Shown: positions 11,973 through 23,171 of the stretch, one piece after another | Layout of the letters: each line of letters opens with the position of its first letter | Numbering within the stretch: the first letter of the stretch is position 1 | Assembly: GCA_029204225.1 (NCBI GenBank) | Contig: CM055096.1 | Span: 62,848,957 to 62,912,956 of the forward strand | From: Diphasiastrum complanatum | Taxonomy: Eukaryota; Streptophyta; Lycopodiopsida; Lycopodiales; Lycopodiaceae | Direction of reading: 5' to 3' | DNA: 64,000 nt | Program-made: the position numbers and the translations under genes | The notes under the pieces: model-generated | What the model was told of the DNA's origin: nothing | Database searches by the model: none | Seen by the model: only the letters and a program-made list of their open reading frames with translations

Positions 11973-13237
11973 TATCTGCTTTAACTCTATGGTATGTGGT
12001 TCTGCTCGTTTCATGTATTTGCATTCATCTCTTGTATACATATTAAGGTTATCAAGCGTTCTAGATGATAAATGGGAAGGTATGAATCCGTTGTCCAGTG
12101 ATGGATCAATGAGGGTTCATACAACATTTTTTTAACATGATTTTTCCTTCAAATACTATGCGCTGTCTAGCGATGGACCAGCGATGAAGCTCACGCTAAT
12201 ATGGAGAGGCTTGTTGAAGATAGATATGTTGTTATCCAGCGATGGACCTGCATTGATCTATCTTGAGAAAGATAATCAAAAAGTTGATATATATGGTAAG
12301 CTGTCCAGCGATAAACCAATGCTTCCTTTCACATACTTCATAAAGCATGATAATGATAGTTATGCATCACATATGGTAGGTTGAGACAAGAGCTTCATAA
12401 TGACCAGTGATGAAGCACTTCCAATCTCATGAATGGTTGTATGGATTCAAACTCCTTATCATAGATATGAATGGATGATAGTTTGGTTTGATAACTATAG
12501 TTTACAGTACACTTTACTATCCTTCAAAGGACGGCATGAATGTGTGGTTGTTCCATAAGTAACTAAGGGTTACATACATACTCCAGAAACGAAGCTATTG
12601 TAGTATCATGCTATTATACTAAAGATACAACTCAGATGCTGGCACATTCTAATTATGATTAGTATACCTCATGCTGTATAACCGGTTTCGTTATCATACT
12701 TGTGAATGACTGCTATCTCAAACGGAATACTACTGTGTGTAAGCACTAACAAATAAAACTTGCTCTCTCTATAGCATCAAATATTACTACTATTTTCATT
12801 TTCGATTAGGTTCAGTTTCGAACCATAAAGCTATAAGTGTTTGCACAGGTATGCACATTAAATCATTCGCTTCAAATTTGTATAAGCAATGAATGGTAGG
12901 CTCTCCTTAAAGTACTTACTATTGCTTTCACAATGGCTGACAATAATGCTATGAACGGTTTAAGACTAAGGAAGGCAAGAGCACTTGAGGGGACTAAACA
13001 TGGCATCCTCACAAGAAATCATTGCTACAATCATCCAAGTAAGAGCTTTCCGAACAATTTTCAGATTTTGCAAGCATCACCTATGCTCGAAAAGTAAGGT
13101 GTCTCTTCACAAATATATTCCATTCTAGGTGACTGATAAAGATCCTAAACATAGAATTTAGTTGGTTTCTACTCAGTTCGACTATATCACTTCATAAGTA
13201 ATTAATTTTTCTGCGTTTAATGACACCCACGGTGTCC
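11973..13237 (+). repeat. repeat module A, copy 1
   Basis: A stretch of about 1.26 kb, almost all of which recurs in reverse complement at 61252-62524. It carries several copies of a gtccagcgatggacc-type motif (about 12098, 12168, 12235 and 12300). The ORF at 12184-12384 is part of the repeat and not a convincing protein. No transposase or RT is seen within A. Confidence 0.75.
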
Positions 13238-13850
13238 ATGTCCAAAAGAAGTTATACTACTCATCAGCATAAATAGTATTTTAAAACATAGTCCAGTCTT
13301 CCCAAACACAAAGACGATTTTATAGCGATAGGCCAAGCCCCTCCGTTACCGTATCAGGACGAGTGCCATGCTGATCAGTTTTTGGGCATTGGTTCGTATC
13401 AGTTTATAGCAAAAGTATGAAAAGTTTTCACCATATATGTTGCTTATCCCTAAAAGAAATGGTGTGAACACGTGTGCCGGTGTCAGAGCAAATCCATGCT
13501 ATTCTAACCCGTGTGACTTAAGAAACATCACGCACTACTGTCCATACTCCTGAGCATATCCATGCTTTCCAGTTGTATCTCACCATAGTCTGATATGACA
13601 ACCGAATGGGTAATAAATTAGCACAAGCCATGGTTGAATATTGTAGCTACAAAACTTACGTTTATTGTAACTCCATATCCAACCATGATTTTTTGGACTC
13701 TTGTATCGGATAGGCTTCATTTTATTGATGAGGTTCTCATGGTTTTTACAAGGTATTAGGGCAGATCTGTGCCATTCTAATCCTTTTGTAAGAACCGTTT
13801 GTCTTATGCAAAATCCATGCTGTCCAAGATAATTTGAGGAGAAACCTTGC
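13235..13850 (+). repeat. repeat module B, copy 1
   Basis: About 615 bp that recurs in the same orientation at 60623-61247, although the neighbouring modules A and C are inverted there. It contains ttttacaaggtatt(c)agggcaga near 13745, which resembles an LTR end followed by a decayed initiator-Met primer site. B may therefore include an old LTR remnant. Confidence 0.7.
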
Positions 13851-14099
13851 AAACCACTTTTACTTTGTTGAATATAGTAGATACTTGAGCGTTGCATTTA
13901 TCTTTACCATTTGCACACGGATTCTTCCTGTAAAAATTCTGGTTGAAGATGTTAGGAAAACTAAGAGTAAATATTGACATCTTCTTCAATTTAGGTAGAT
14001 ATAATCAACGAAAAAATTTATTGAATCTAGTTGCCATGACAAAAATGTCGGATTTCTATGCTGCAAGTTTACCTAGGTAGGGAGTCCTCAAGAGTCTTT
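13851..14099. other. copy-1-specific spacer before Copia-1
   Basis: About 245 bp not found in the second copy of the module. It ends in the tcttt (14095-14099) target site of Copia-1. Confidence 0.5.
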
Positions 14100-14781
14100 T
14101 GTTAAAAATTCACAACTCTAGCTTGACTAGTTTTGGTCATATGACTTGTAAATAGTTAGATGGTCATGATGTGGCTTGTCACACGTGCCAAATAGCATAG
14201 GATTCCATTCATAAGGATGTTCTCAAGTAGACCTAAGTGTTAGAACCTTTGGAATGAGTCCAAATTATGCTTAGATACAAGGGAGAAAAAATAGGAGCTA
14301 TTTTTGGTAATTTTTGCATTGTTGAGGGATCTCCAAGATTCCAACCCTAACTTGGTAGGGATGAAAGATCCACCAAAATTAGCATTAGGGATAGGTTTAG
14401 GGCTACTCATACCTGCCCAAAACCGTGATGGATCATGTATATATAGGTGATGATATCTCACCAAAATCAATCAAGCAATTTCATGTTTTTTCTCTCATAA
14501 TGGTGTAATTGCTCTCTATGTTCATAATTGTTTGAGTACTTGTGATTACTAATGATTATAGGATTGAATGTAGGTCTGGTGTACAGTACTCAGACTGTGG
14601 GAGGCCGTACTTTCACACGTGTGAAGCCTTCTTCAAGGATTTGGGCCATTTAATGAGGTTCAAGCATAGATTTTTGATGGATTTTGATGGTTCAACCTGT
14701 GCTAATCTTATGAAATCATAATCTATTGTTTCCCTCATCATTTCAAGTGTTTTAGGATCCTTATTTGCTGTAATTTTTACA
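14100..14781 (+). repeat. Copia-1 5' LTR
   Basis: 682 bp, TGTT...TACA. It contains a TATA-like tatatata near 14437, within a stretch that also reads as a spurious minus-strand ORF in both LTRs. It is followed immediately by the primer site. Confidence 0.95.
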
Positions 14782-14793
14782 TGGTATCAGAGC
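14782..14793 (+). other. Copia-1 primer binding site
   Basis: tggtatcagagc directly abuts the LTR end and is complementary to the initiator tRNA-Met 3' region. Confidence 0.92.
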
Positions 14794-15592
14794 CTAAAGG
14801 CTGAAATGAGCTAAATCCTTGGTTTGCATTCAATTTGATCACAATTTTTGATCTAAATCTTGTGTAGATTGGATCTTAGCATCTAGTATTGATTCTAGAA
14901 CTCAAAGTGAGTCAAATACATTGGAGATTGGTGTTGTGTGACTTCATTTGCAGGTGTTTAGGTGTCTAAAACCAGAGGCAAAGTTGAATTCAATTCACAT
15001 TACCAAGATAGCAAGTTTTGCTTGCTCCAAGCATTGATTTCTAAGCGAGTTTTGGAGGTGATTTCATAGAGAAGGCTTTCTAGCATTCAAGGAGAGGGAA
15101 GATCAGAGTTTTGGGGACTCTTCAAGGCTGTTCTAAGGTGTAGTAGGCACCTCCTAAAGTGATTTAGGTTCAGTCCAACCATTGCTTGACTTATGCACCA
15201 AATTAGATCAATTTTTCATCAATTTTGATCATTTTTTGCTTGTGATTGGATAGTAGATTGTGTTGCATCCTCATTAAGTTCCATTTAGATCTTTTACAAG
15301 TGATTTTGGAAGTATATTAGGTTGCTGAAATTCACTCTTGATCAGATCATTTGGAAGCTTTAATGTTCTTTATAGAAAGAGGGGCAATTCTACTAGTATT
15401 GTCTACTTCAATCAAGCAAGTGCATTGTTTCTAGTATTCTATGATTTGATTTTGTTAGAGATCATTCTTAGATCTTTATAGGAAGTCTATTACTGATCTT
15501 TTCAGGTCCTTAAGAAGTGGGATAAGGTAGACCTTCAATCAAATCAATAGAAGTAACCTTCATTTGTGTCAATTCCTTGATTAGGAGACTAG
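14794..15592 (+). other. Copia-1 leader
   Basis: About 800 nt of untranslated RNA leader between the PBS and the gag-pol start. No ORF of note. Confidence 0.7.
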
Positions 15593-18500
15593 ATGGCATC
15601 TATAAATGCATATCTTTTGGATACTAATGAAAGGCTCAACAAAACTAACTATTCCATATGGAAAGTTAGAATGGAATCTATCATGATCATGCAAGATCTG
15701 ATGGAAATTGTAAATGGTAAGGAGGGTGAACCTATTCATCCTCAAGAAAAAGCCAAATACATCAAGAGGTGCAATGTTGCAAATGAACTCTTAAGAGAGG
15801 TAGGAGATTGCACTTCAGCTCAAGATGCTTGGAAGACTTTGCAAAAGGTCTATGAATCCAAGAACCAAACTAGAATGTTAGCTTTGAAGAATCAAATCTA
15901 TAGAAGCTATCAAAAGAAAGGAGAGAGTGCACATACTTTTGTCCTAAGAGTAAAGGAATTGAACAAAGAGCTAGCCTTTATAGGTGACCCTATCAAGGAT
16001 GAAGAGCTTGTTCAACTCATATTGAATGGACTAAGCTTTGAATTTGACAATTTGGTTCAGGGATATGCAATTATGGGTAAGCTACCCATACTTGAAGAAC
16101 TCCAAGGCACACTCATGGCCGAGGAATCAAGAAGGAGCCAAATGCAAGAGAGGATGGATAGGCTTTCCATCCAAGGTGGAGATGACCAAGCTCTCTTCAC
16201 CAAAGGCAAAGGATCAACATTCAAGAAGTCTACAAAGCTTGAGGATCAAGAAGGACCCCCAAAGGCATCTCCATCAACCACCAAAGTCAAGAAGGACAAA
16301 TCAAAGGTGAAGTGCTACTATTGTAGCAAGATGGGGCATTATGCCTCGGAATGCTTCAAGAGGAAGCAAGATCAAAGCCAAGCCAACATGAGCAAAGAGG
16401 AGGAGGAGGAGAGTTCACATGAGGACTCTCTCATGATGTCCATATTTTCTTCAACAAGCTTCAAAGGAGAAGATCCTTGGTGGATTGACTCGGGTGCTAG
16501 TTCACACATGACTAGTAAAAGGGAGTTTTTCTCTTCTCTCTTATCTTATGATGGACCTATAAAGTCTATCTATACAGCAAATGATGAAGCTTGTAAGATT
16601 GAAGGAGTTGGTAGCATTCCCCTTTGCTTAGGATCTTCCAAAAAGATCAACATAGAAGGTGTTTTGTACATTCCTACAATAACAAAGAATCTACTAAGTG
16701 TTGGCCAAATGGTAGACAATGGTTTCAATGTTGACTTTGCTTCAAATGAATGTTTCATCAAGAAGAAGGGTAAGATAGTGGCTAAGGGCACTAGACTTGG
16801 CAAACTTTATAAGCTGGATGCATTTGTGGATACTAATGTTGTCATGTTGGCCGAGAAGAGCAAGATATCTACCTTTACTTTATGGCACAAAAGACTTGGA
16901 CATGTCAACTCGGGTTCCATGGAGGCTATGATCAAGGAGGAGTATGCTTTAGGCCTACCAAGGTCTATTGGGAAGGAAGACAAGGTTTGTGAAGCTTGTG
17001 CCTTATCCAAGGCACATAAGAAGGTGTTTCCTAACTCCATCACAAAGTCATCTCATCCTCTTGAACTCATACACTCGGATGTGCACATTGCTAGCACCAA
17101 ATCTAATGGAGGTTCATCCATGTTTTTGACCTTCATTGATGACTACTCAAGATATTGTTGGGTGTTCTTACTTTCTTTCAAGTCTCAAGTATTTGATACT
17201 TTTTTAAAGTTCAAGTTGTTTGTGGAAAAGCATCATAATCATAGCATCAAGATTCTTAGAAGTGACAATGGTGGAGAATTCATCTCCAATGAGTTCAAGG
17301 CCTTTTGTGAGGAGGAAGGGATCAAGAAAGAGACTTCTTGTCCTTACACTCCTCAACAAAATGGAGTTGCTGAAAGAAGGAATAGAACATTATGTGAATG
17401 TTCTAAGGCTTTAAGATCAGATGCTTGTTTGCCCAAATCCTTTTGGGGTGAGTCTCTTGTATGTGCAAACTACTTGATGAATAGGGTGTCTTGCAAAGCA
17501 ATTGAAGGCAAAACTCCTTATGAGATGTTGTATGGAAAGAAACACAATCTTAATCACTTGAAGGTTTTTGGGTGTATATGTTATGTGCATGTGCCATTGG
17601 GAACAAGAACCAAGGAGGATCCATCTTCCACAAGAGGGATCATGCTTGGATATGCAAGCTCAAGCAAGGGCTACAAAGTCTATCTCCCATCCTTGAACAA
17701 ATTTGTTGTTTCAAGGGATGTCATCTTTGATGAACATCATATGCATATGCTTGAAGAAGGCTCAAGTGCTCCAACAATCAAGAAGAAGATGGCCGAGGAT
17801 CAAGATCTTGGTTTTGAGGAGGAGCTCATGGAGGAGCAAGCACCAAACCCACCTATCACACCAAGGAGATCTTCAAGGGCAAAAGTGGAGCCATCAAGGC
17901 TCACATATCAAGGCAAAGGACAGAAAGTTGAGGGTATCTCATCCACTTCTTATGTTTTATCTAGTTTTGAAGAACCGTCTAATGTTGAAGATGCATTGAA
18001 CTCCAAAGAATGGTATAAAGCTATGTTGGATGAGTATGATGCCTTGATTGAGAATGAAACTTGGTTGCTTGTTGAGAGACCTCAAAGGAATGTAATAGGA
18101 TGCAAGTGGGTCTTCAAGCTTAAGTTGAATGCAAATGGGAGTGTTAACAAACATAAAGCAAGATTAGTTGCAAAAGGTTATGCTCAAGAGAGAGGGATAG
18201 ACTATGAGGAAACTTTTGCACCCGTGGCCAAGATGGTCACAATAAGACTAATCATTGCACTTGCATCACATTTTGGATGGATTCTATGTCAAATGGATGT
18301 CTCTAATGGTTTCTTGAATGGTTTTTTGGAAGAGGATATCTATATGGAGCAGCCACAAGGGTTCATCAAGCATGGAATGGAGAACAAAGTATGCCATCTC
18401 CAAAGAAGCATCTATGGCTTGAAGCAAGCCTCGAGATCTCGGAATTCAAGATTACATTGCTATCTTATTTCACTTTCTTTTGTTCAAAGTGAATATGATC

Positions 18501-19516
18501 CCACTCTTTACATTAAGTTTGATGGTGTTGGTATTGTACTTTTACTCATTTATGTAGATGACATCATCATTAGTGGAAATAGTGTTGATGGTATTGAAAA
18601 AATCAAGATAGATCTATCCTTAGAGTTCAAGATGGTAGATCTAGGGTGTCTTCACTTCATCTTAGGCATAGAAGTACTTAGAGGGTCTGATTTTATCTTT
18701 ATAAGTCAAGTAAACTATGCTCAAAGTCTTTTGAAGAAGTTTAAGATGGAAGTATGCAAAAGTGTTGACACACCAATGGAGCAAGATGTAAAAGTGCCAA
18801 ATGAAGATGATGAAAGATCCTTCATGGACATCACTTTGTTTAGGCAACTTATAGGTTCCTTAATGTGGATCACTATAACTAGACCAGATCTTAGCTTTAG
18901 TGTATGTAGGTTGAGCCAATCCATGCAAAAGCCATTGAATATCCATTGGAAAAAGGCTAAGAGGATTCTAAGATACATCTCGGGTACATTGGATTTTGGG
19001 ATTCTATATAGAGGAGATGTGATTAACCTTCATGCATTTAGTGATTCAGATTTTGCAGGGGACAAGAGGGATAGGAAATCAACAAGTGCCTATTCAACTT
19101 TCATAGGAGAAGGTGTGGTTTCATGGCTTTCAAAAAATCAAGAAACTATATCTCTATCTTCAACCGAGGCCGAGTACAAAGCTTTGACAACCACTACAAA
19201 GGAGGTACTTTGGATCAAGAGATTATTGGTGGAACTAAAGATCATGGATTCAGAGGAGGCACCAATCATCTACAATGACAATATATCAGCCCAACACCTT
19301 GCATCTAACCCAATCTTCCATGCAAGATCTAAGCACATTGAGATATGCCATCACTTTGTGAGAGAAATGGTGCAAGCCAAGGAGATTGCTTTGGAGCATG
19401 TTCCAAGCAATGAATGTGTAGCTGATCTACTTACTAAACCACTTCAAAAGACACCTTTTATGAAGTTCAGATCATCACTTGGAGTGATTAGTAAAGCAAT
19501 GATTGAACCAAGCTAG
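15593..19516 (+). CDS. Copia-1 gag-pol polyprotein
   Basis: A single frame of 1307 aa encodes all parts needed for copia retrotransposition in order. Gag opens with NYSIWKVRMES. The CCHC knuckle CYYCSKMGHYASEC is at residues 241-254. Protease is at WWIDSGASSHMT, with the catalytic Asp at 299. Integrase has LWHKRLGH from about 430, CEACALSK, DDYSRYCWVF, LRSDNGGEF and TPQQNGVAERRNRT. RT has LVAKGYAQ, QMDVSNGFLNG and YVDD at 987-990. RNase H has FSDSDFAG and SSTEAEYKAL near 1188. The end matches copia RNase H tails (HARSKHIEI...LTKPL). One oddity is that the normally invariant YGLKQAPRSW block reads YGLKQASRSRNSR, with the Pro and Trp replaced, which may cripple RT despite the open frame. The start is the first in-frame ATG after the leader. 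Confidence 0.95.
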   Translation: MASINAYLLDTNERLNKTNYSIWKVRMESIMIMQDLMEIVNGKEGEPIHPQEKAKYIKRCNVANELLREVGDCTSAQDAWKTLQKVYESKNQTRMLALKNQIYRSYQKKGESAHTFVLRVKELNKELAFIGDPIKDEELVQLILNGLSFEFDNLVQGYAIMGKLPILEELQGTLMAEESRRSQMQERMDRLSIQGGDDQALFTKGKGSTFKKSTKLEDQEGPPKASPSTTKVKKDKSKVKCYYCSKMGHYASECFKRKQDQSQANMSKEEEEESSHEDSLMMSIFSSTSFKGEDPWWIDSGASSHMTSKREFFSSLLSYDGPIKSIYTANDEACKIEGVGSIPLCLGSSKKINIEGVLYIPTITKNLLSVGQMVDNGFNVDFASNECFIKKKGKIVAKGTRLGKLYKLDAFVDTNVVMLAEKSKISTFTLWHKRLGHVNSGSMEAMIKEEYALGLPRSIGKEDKVCEACALSKAHKKVFPNSITKSSHPLELIHSDVHIASTKSNGGSSMFLTFIDDYSRYCWVFLLSFKSQVFDTFLKFKLFVEKHHNHSIKILRSDNGGEFISNEFKAFCEEEGIKKETSCPYTPQQNGVAERRNRTLCECSKALRSDACLPKSFWGESLVCANYLMNRVSCKAIEGKTPYEMLYGKKHNLNHLKVFGCICYVHVPLGTRTKEDPSSTRGIMLGYASSSKGYKVYLPSLNKFVVSRDVIFDEHHMHMLEEGSSAPTIKKKMAEDQDLGFEEELMEEQAPNPPITPRRSSRAKVEPSRLTYQGKGQKVEGISSTSYVLSSFEEPSNVEDALNSKEWYKAMLDEYDALIENETWLLVERPQRNVIGCKWVFKLKLNANGSVNKHKARLVAKGYAQERGIDYEETFAPVAKMVTIRLIIALASHFGWILCQMDVSNGFLNGFLEEDIYMEQPQGFIKHGMENKVCHLQRSIYGLKQASRSRNSRLHCYLISLSFVQSEYDPTLYIKFDGVGIVLLLIYVDDIIISGNSVDGIEKIKIDLSLEFKMVDLGCLHFILGIEVLRGSDFIFISQVNYAQSLLKKFKMEVCKSVDTPMEQDVKVPNEDDERSFMDITLFRQLIGSLMWITITRPDLSFSVCRLSQSMQKPLNIHWKKAKRILRYISGTLDFGILYRGDVINLHAFSDSDFAGDKRDRKSTSAYSTFIGEGVVSWLSKNQETISLSSTEAEYKALTTTTKEVLWIKRLLVELKIMDSEEAPIIYNDNISAQHLASNPIFHARSKHIEICHHFVREMVQAKEIALEHVPSNECVADLLTKPLQKTPFMKFRSSLGVISKAMIEPS

Positions 19517-19518
19517 AT

Positions 19519-19530
19519 AGTGAGGAGGAG
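19519..19530 (+). other. Copia-1 polypurine tract
   Basis: A purine run, tagtgaggaggag, abuts the 3' LTR start and is the expected plus-strand primer. Confidence 0.8.
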
Positions 19531-20212
19531 TGTTAAAAATTCACAATTCTAGCTTGACTAGTTTTGGTCATATGACTTGTAAATAGTTAGATGGTCATGA
19601 TGTGGCTTGTCACACGTGCCAAATAGCATAGGATTCCATTCATAAGGATGTTCTCAAGTAGACCTAAGTGTTAGAACCTTTGGAATGAGTCCAAATTATG
19701 CTTAGATACAAGGGAGAAAAAATAGGAGCTATTTTTGGTAATTTTTGCATTGTTGAGGGATCTCCAAGATTCCAACCCTAACTTGGTAGGGATGAAAGAT
19801 CCACCAAAATTAGCATTAGGGATAGGTTTAGGGCTACTCATACCTGCCCAAAACCGTGATGGATCATGTATATATAGGTGATGATATCTCACCAAAATCA
19901 ATCAAGCAATTTCATGTTTTTTCTCTCATAATGGTGCAATTGCTCTATATGTTCATAATTGTTTGAGTACTTGTGATTACTAATGATTATAGGATTGAAT
20001 GTAGGTCTGGTGTACAGTACTCAGACTGTGGGAGGCCGTACTTTCACACGTGTGAAGCCTTCTTCAAGGATTTGGGCCATTTAGTGAAGTTCAAGCATAG
20101 ATTTTTGATGGATTTTGATGGTTCAACTTGTGCTAATCTTATGAAATCATAATCTATTGTTTCCCTCATCATTTCAAGTGTTTTAGGATCCTTATTTGCT
20201 GTAATTTTTACA
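19531..20212 (+). repeat. Copia-1 3' LTR
   Basis: 682 bp and equal in length to the 5' LTR, followed by the TSD tcttt. Confidence 0.95.
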
Positions 20213-20433
20213 TCTTTCCCACTGTACTGACTCATGCAGTTTTGTGTTGTGGGATGGTGGCAGGTATCAACTGGACATTTTGAGAGTGGTTATGCTATGT
20301 GGTGCTTTACTGTACTGTATTTTACTTTCCAGCTTTACAGTACCTTGTTGGTTTATAAATAAAGGCTTCAAAGGGTTTGGTCTTACTTTGTCGAGAGGAA
20401 CTATGTGAAATTGTGTATCTCTCTTTCTTCTTT
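20213..20433 (+). repeat. repeat module C, copy 1
   Basis: About 210 bp matching the reverse complement of 60383-60592. It has a promoter-like ggtttataaataaaggcttc near 20350. It continues the module broken by Copia-1, because the TSD tcttt is also the start of C in the other copy. Confidence 0.8.
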
Positions 20434-20438
20434 TTCAC

Positions 20439-20951
20439 TGTCTATTACTCCTCAAAACTTAACTTTGCATCTAATTGTAGTATATAGCTATAGTTTGTGT
20501 TATTTCTTTTTCCTATGTTGAAGTTTTATAAGACAAACCCAATACATGTAATGAACTAGATTCGGAAACAAGTTCAAATTCCATGATCGATGATCTTTAA
20601 TCTAAACTTTTCTTTTATGAGATTCTTAGGATCCAATTTTGTTAACATCAAGATGATGTAAAGATATCAAGAATCCATCAAACCAATCTATGCTCTGTAT
20701 ATGTATTTGGCCAAGGGCCATTTGATCTTGCATAATTTAAAGACAATCCTGGGGGGGGGGGGGTTCCCCATCTTGACCCCTCAACAAGTCTCGTGATTGA
20801 ATGACTTTGTGATTGAATGATGAAATTCTTTGATAAGCCATGAGTTCTTTTTGGATATGTTCATCAATATTTTGTTGACTTCTTTCTTTTAAAAGACACA
20901 ATGTTAAAGTCAGGACTTTAGAATTTAGGAGAAATTCCTTTTGAGTCTACA
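20439..20951 (+). repeat. left LTR of the outer element
   Basis: 513 bp, TGTCTATTAC...GAGTCTACA, containing a run of 12 G near 20752-20763. It is closely similar to 35616-36137. Confidence 0.75.
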
Positions 20952-20954
20952 GTT

Positions 20955-20966
20955 TGGTATCAGAGC
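20955..20966 (+). other. primer binding site of the outer element
   Basis: tggtatcagagc lies three bases after the LTR end and matches the initiator tRNA-Met primer. Confidence 0.8.
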
Positions 20967-21146
20967 TAAGGTTTTAGACCTTGTGAATTTCTTGTGAGGT
21001 TTTCTATAGATTCCAACCTATCAAACTCTACATCTTTACTCTTGAATTGATTTCCCAGCTGCTATTATTTTCTTTTTTCCTATAAGACTTCTTCAGTACA
21101 AGAAAATACCATCGACAACTAAGAAGGTTCTTTTGCTCCTGCAAAG

Positions 21147-21536
21147 ATGGCCAACTCTTCACGAAATACTCCAAGTTTTTCTTCATCGCTATCGCCACTT
21201 TCATATGTATCACCTGGATCGACATCTACTTATTTGAGAAGAAGAAAAATTGATGTGCAAGAAAGTCATCGATATGAAAGTAGAAGTAAGCATATCATAG
21301 AACTTCATCCAATGTTTAAAAGGCCTTTTGCTTCAAGAAGCAAGTACTGCATGGAAATAATCAAGAAGACAAAGACTCCTACTCAGCATGACGAGGAACC
21401 TAACGACAACGAAACACTGGACACCTACTTGCGGAGAACCAAAAGGTCGTGCATATCAAAAACATGCAACCAGAAACTAGTTACGGCCATTCAATCTTTG
21501 AAGGCCATAAACATTAATAAAACACTAGAAAAATAA
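21147..21536 (+). CDS. 129-codon ORF after the PBS, possible gag start
   Basis: The first substantial plus-strand ORF after the outer element's primer site. It opens with a Ser-rich segment (NSSRNTPSFSSSLSP) and then a basic region. The position fits the N-terminus of gag, but I recognise no gag core or zinc knuckle. It ends where Copia-R-related sequence begins, so it is probably truncated. Confidence 0.35.
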   Translation: MANSSRNTPSFSSSLSPLSYVSPGSTSTYLRRRKIDVQESHRYESRSKHIIELHPMFKRPFASRSKYCMEIIKKTKTPTQHDEEPNDNETLDTYLRRTKRSCISKTCNQKLVTAIQSLKAININKTLEK

Positions 21537-21539
21537 TTT

Positions 21540-22511
21540 GTCATGAACAACTAGACAAATTATTTGTCGCGAATGATTCGCGAAGAGCTAGACTAAGCTT
21601 GACTGATAATCGGTCGCGAATGATTTGCGAAAGGCAAGACTAAATATTAGTCGTCAATAGCTAGACTAATAATAACTTGCTAAGAACCGATTACCAGATT
21701 GAGCAACAAGAGAGTTAGACAGAATGAAGAAAAGTGTAGCAATATCAACGCAAAATCTGAACGCAGAACAACAGGGCTATTATCAGATTAAGTATAGAAA
21801 AATATACATGTCAATAATACAGTAGAGCACAAGACAATATCGGAGAAACCGCATGCTCTACAAAGCTAATTCAATCTGTAAAAGGAATGAACCTATTACT
21901 GACAATAAAGAATCAATGTGCAAGGCTATCTCTGATAAGCTTCTGATGCTTTAATTTTACACACACTTCATCTTGAGCTTTGGGTCACTGAATACGCAAA
22001 ATAATATTCAATATATATACACAATGTTACAGGTGTGTAGATGAAGAAAGTACAAAGTGGATGTGCTATCTCTAGGAGATCGTGGGTGGCTGTTGTCGTT
22101 GTCAAATCTGTTAGTGCAGTTGCATGGAATGAGCGTGAAAAGGACGCGATGTTAGCCTTTGCTGAAATGAACATTGGTGAAGATGCAAAAAATGCATCAC
22201 TCTGACGAAATGCCTTAGGATTTGATTTACAGGGTGTCTTCGCTTTTCCTAGGGCACCTTTGGCATTTTGTAAGGCAGTGTCACCATTTTCGCCTGTCAC
22301 AAAACACGTGTATAAACATAGTGTCACATTTTTCGCCTTTTCTTCGCCTGTGAGAATTTAGTTGTATTTATGCAAACAGTCACGTTTTATTCGTCTGTAT
22401 TACTTTACATGTAAATATGCAGACTGTGCGACAACATGAGTAAAAATACAACATGAATGGAGGCAGATTAAAATGGGATTTAGGAGAGTAGAGAAGATAA
22501 ATCCAATACTA
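21540..22511 (-). repeat. probable 3' LTR and flank of Copia-R
   Basis: Non-coding sequence downstream (minus sense) of the Copia-R RNase H domain and its polypurine-like G/A tract. It has a TATA-like tatatattgaatatt near 22010. Copies of a near-palindromic tcgcgaatgattcgcga motif occur near 21573 and 21623. No second copy exists in the window because the 5' end of Copia-R is missing, so the limits are unknown. Confidence 0.4.
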
Positions 22512-22526
22512 CCCCCCCCCCCCCCC
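22512..22526. repeat. run of 15 C
   Basis: A homopolymer at the place where the Copia-R polypurine tract is expected on the minus strand. It may be an expanded PPT. Confidence 0.8.
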
Positions 22527-22539
22527 TTAATTTCGATCC

Positions 22540-23171
22540 GTGAATGCCTTGATCTTCAGACTAAGCAATGCACAAAATTTGTTGTGTGCATTAACACTTA
22601 ATGCTTTCGTGAATATATCTACAACCATGTCCTGCATTCTGCAATACGTTAAGCTTACCTCCTTGTTGAGAATCATGCCCCTGATGTAGTGATATTTGAT
22701 TACAATGTGCTTACTCCTAGAGTGAAATCTAGGGTCGGCCGATAAGGCAATAGCACTTTGATTATCACTAAAATAAAATTTTAGGGTTGTACTGATATAG
22801 ATTAACGTCTGACAGTAAATTTCTCAACCAAAATGCTTCCTTAATAGATTGAGAAGCAGCAATGTATTTTGCTTCTATAGAAGAAAGTGCGATACAGGTT
22901 TGCTTACGACTATTCCATGAGATAGGACCGTCGTTGAAGAAGAATGTAAATTTAGATGTGGACTTATGATTGTCTACATCTCCTACCCAGCTTGCATCAG
23001 AATATCCACTGAGCTGATGAAGATTGTCGTTGTTGACATCTCCATAGCAGATGCACTGGTCCATGGTAGCTCGAATATACCTCATGACTCTTATGAGAGC
23101 CTTTCAATGGATAATGCCAGGATTAGCCATATATTGACTGAGTGAGCTTACTGCAAAAGAGATATATGTCT
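22540..23171 (-). pseudogene. Copia-R RNase H
   Basis: Continues the polyprotein after the Copia-2 insertion. An LSQYMANPG block at the junction is followed by YSDASWVGDVDNHKS, ISWNSRKQTCIALSSIEAKYIA and FWLRNLLSD (23085-22768). It then reaches the polypurine-like tract. The catalytic aspartate and glutamate positions of RNase H are retained. Confidence 0.85.

Larger units (their letters stand above)
14100..20212 (+). mobile_element. Copia-1, nearly intact Ty1/copia retrotransposon
   Basis: LTRs of 682 bp at 14100-14781 and 19531-20212 begin tgttaaaa and end tttttaca. The 5-bp TSD tcttt is present at 14095-14099 and 20213-20217. PBS is 14782-14793, the polypurine tract ends at 19530, and there is one uninterrupted 1307-codon gag-pol frame. 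By eye the LTRs differ at about six positions, which points to a recent insertion. It split repeat module B/spacer from module C. Confidence 0.96.

Noticed and set aside
12184-12384. ORF in module A
   Set aside because: It consists largely of the repeated gtccagcgatggacc motif and is not preserved as a clear frame in the second copy.
12000-12400. CRISPR-like spaced repeats
   Set aside because: Repeats are few, diverged and irregularly spaced, and the genome is eukaryotic.
13235-13420. Hammerhead ribozyme in module B
   Set aside because: A ctgatga-like core occurs (minus strand near 13262), but the matching cgaaa and gtc cleavage context could not be found.
14240-14470. 76-codon minus-strand ORF repeated at 19671-19901
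   Set aside because: It lies wholly in the Copia-1 LTRs and is duplicated only because the LTR is.
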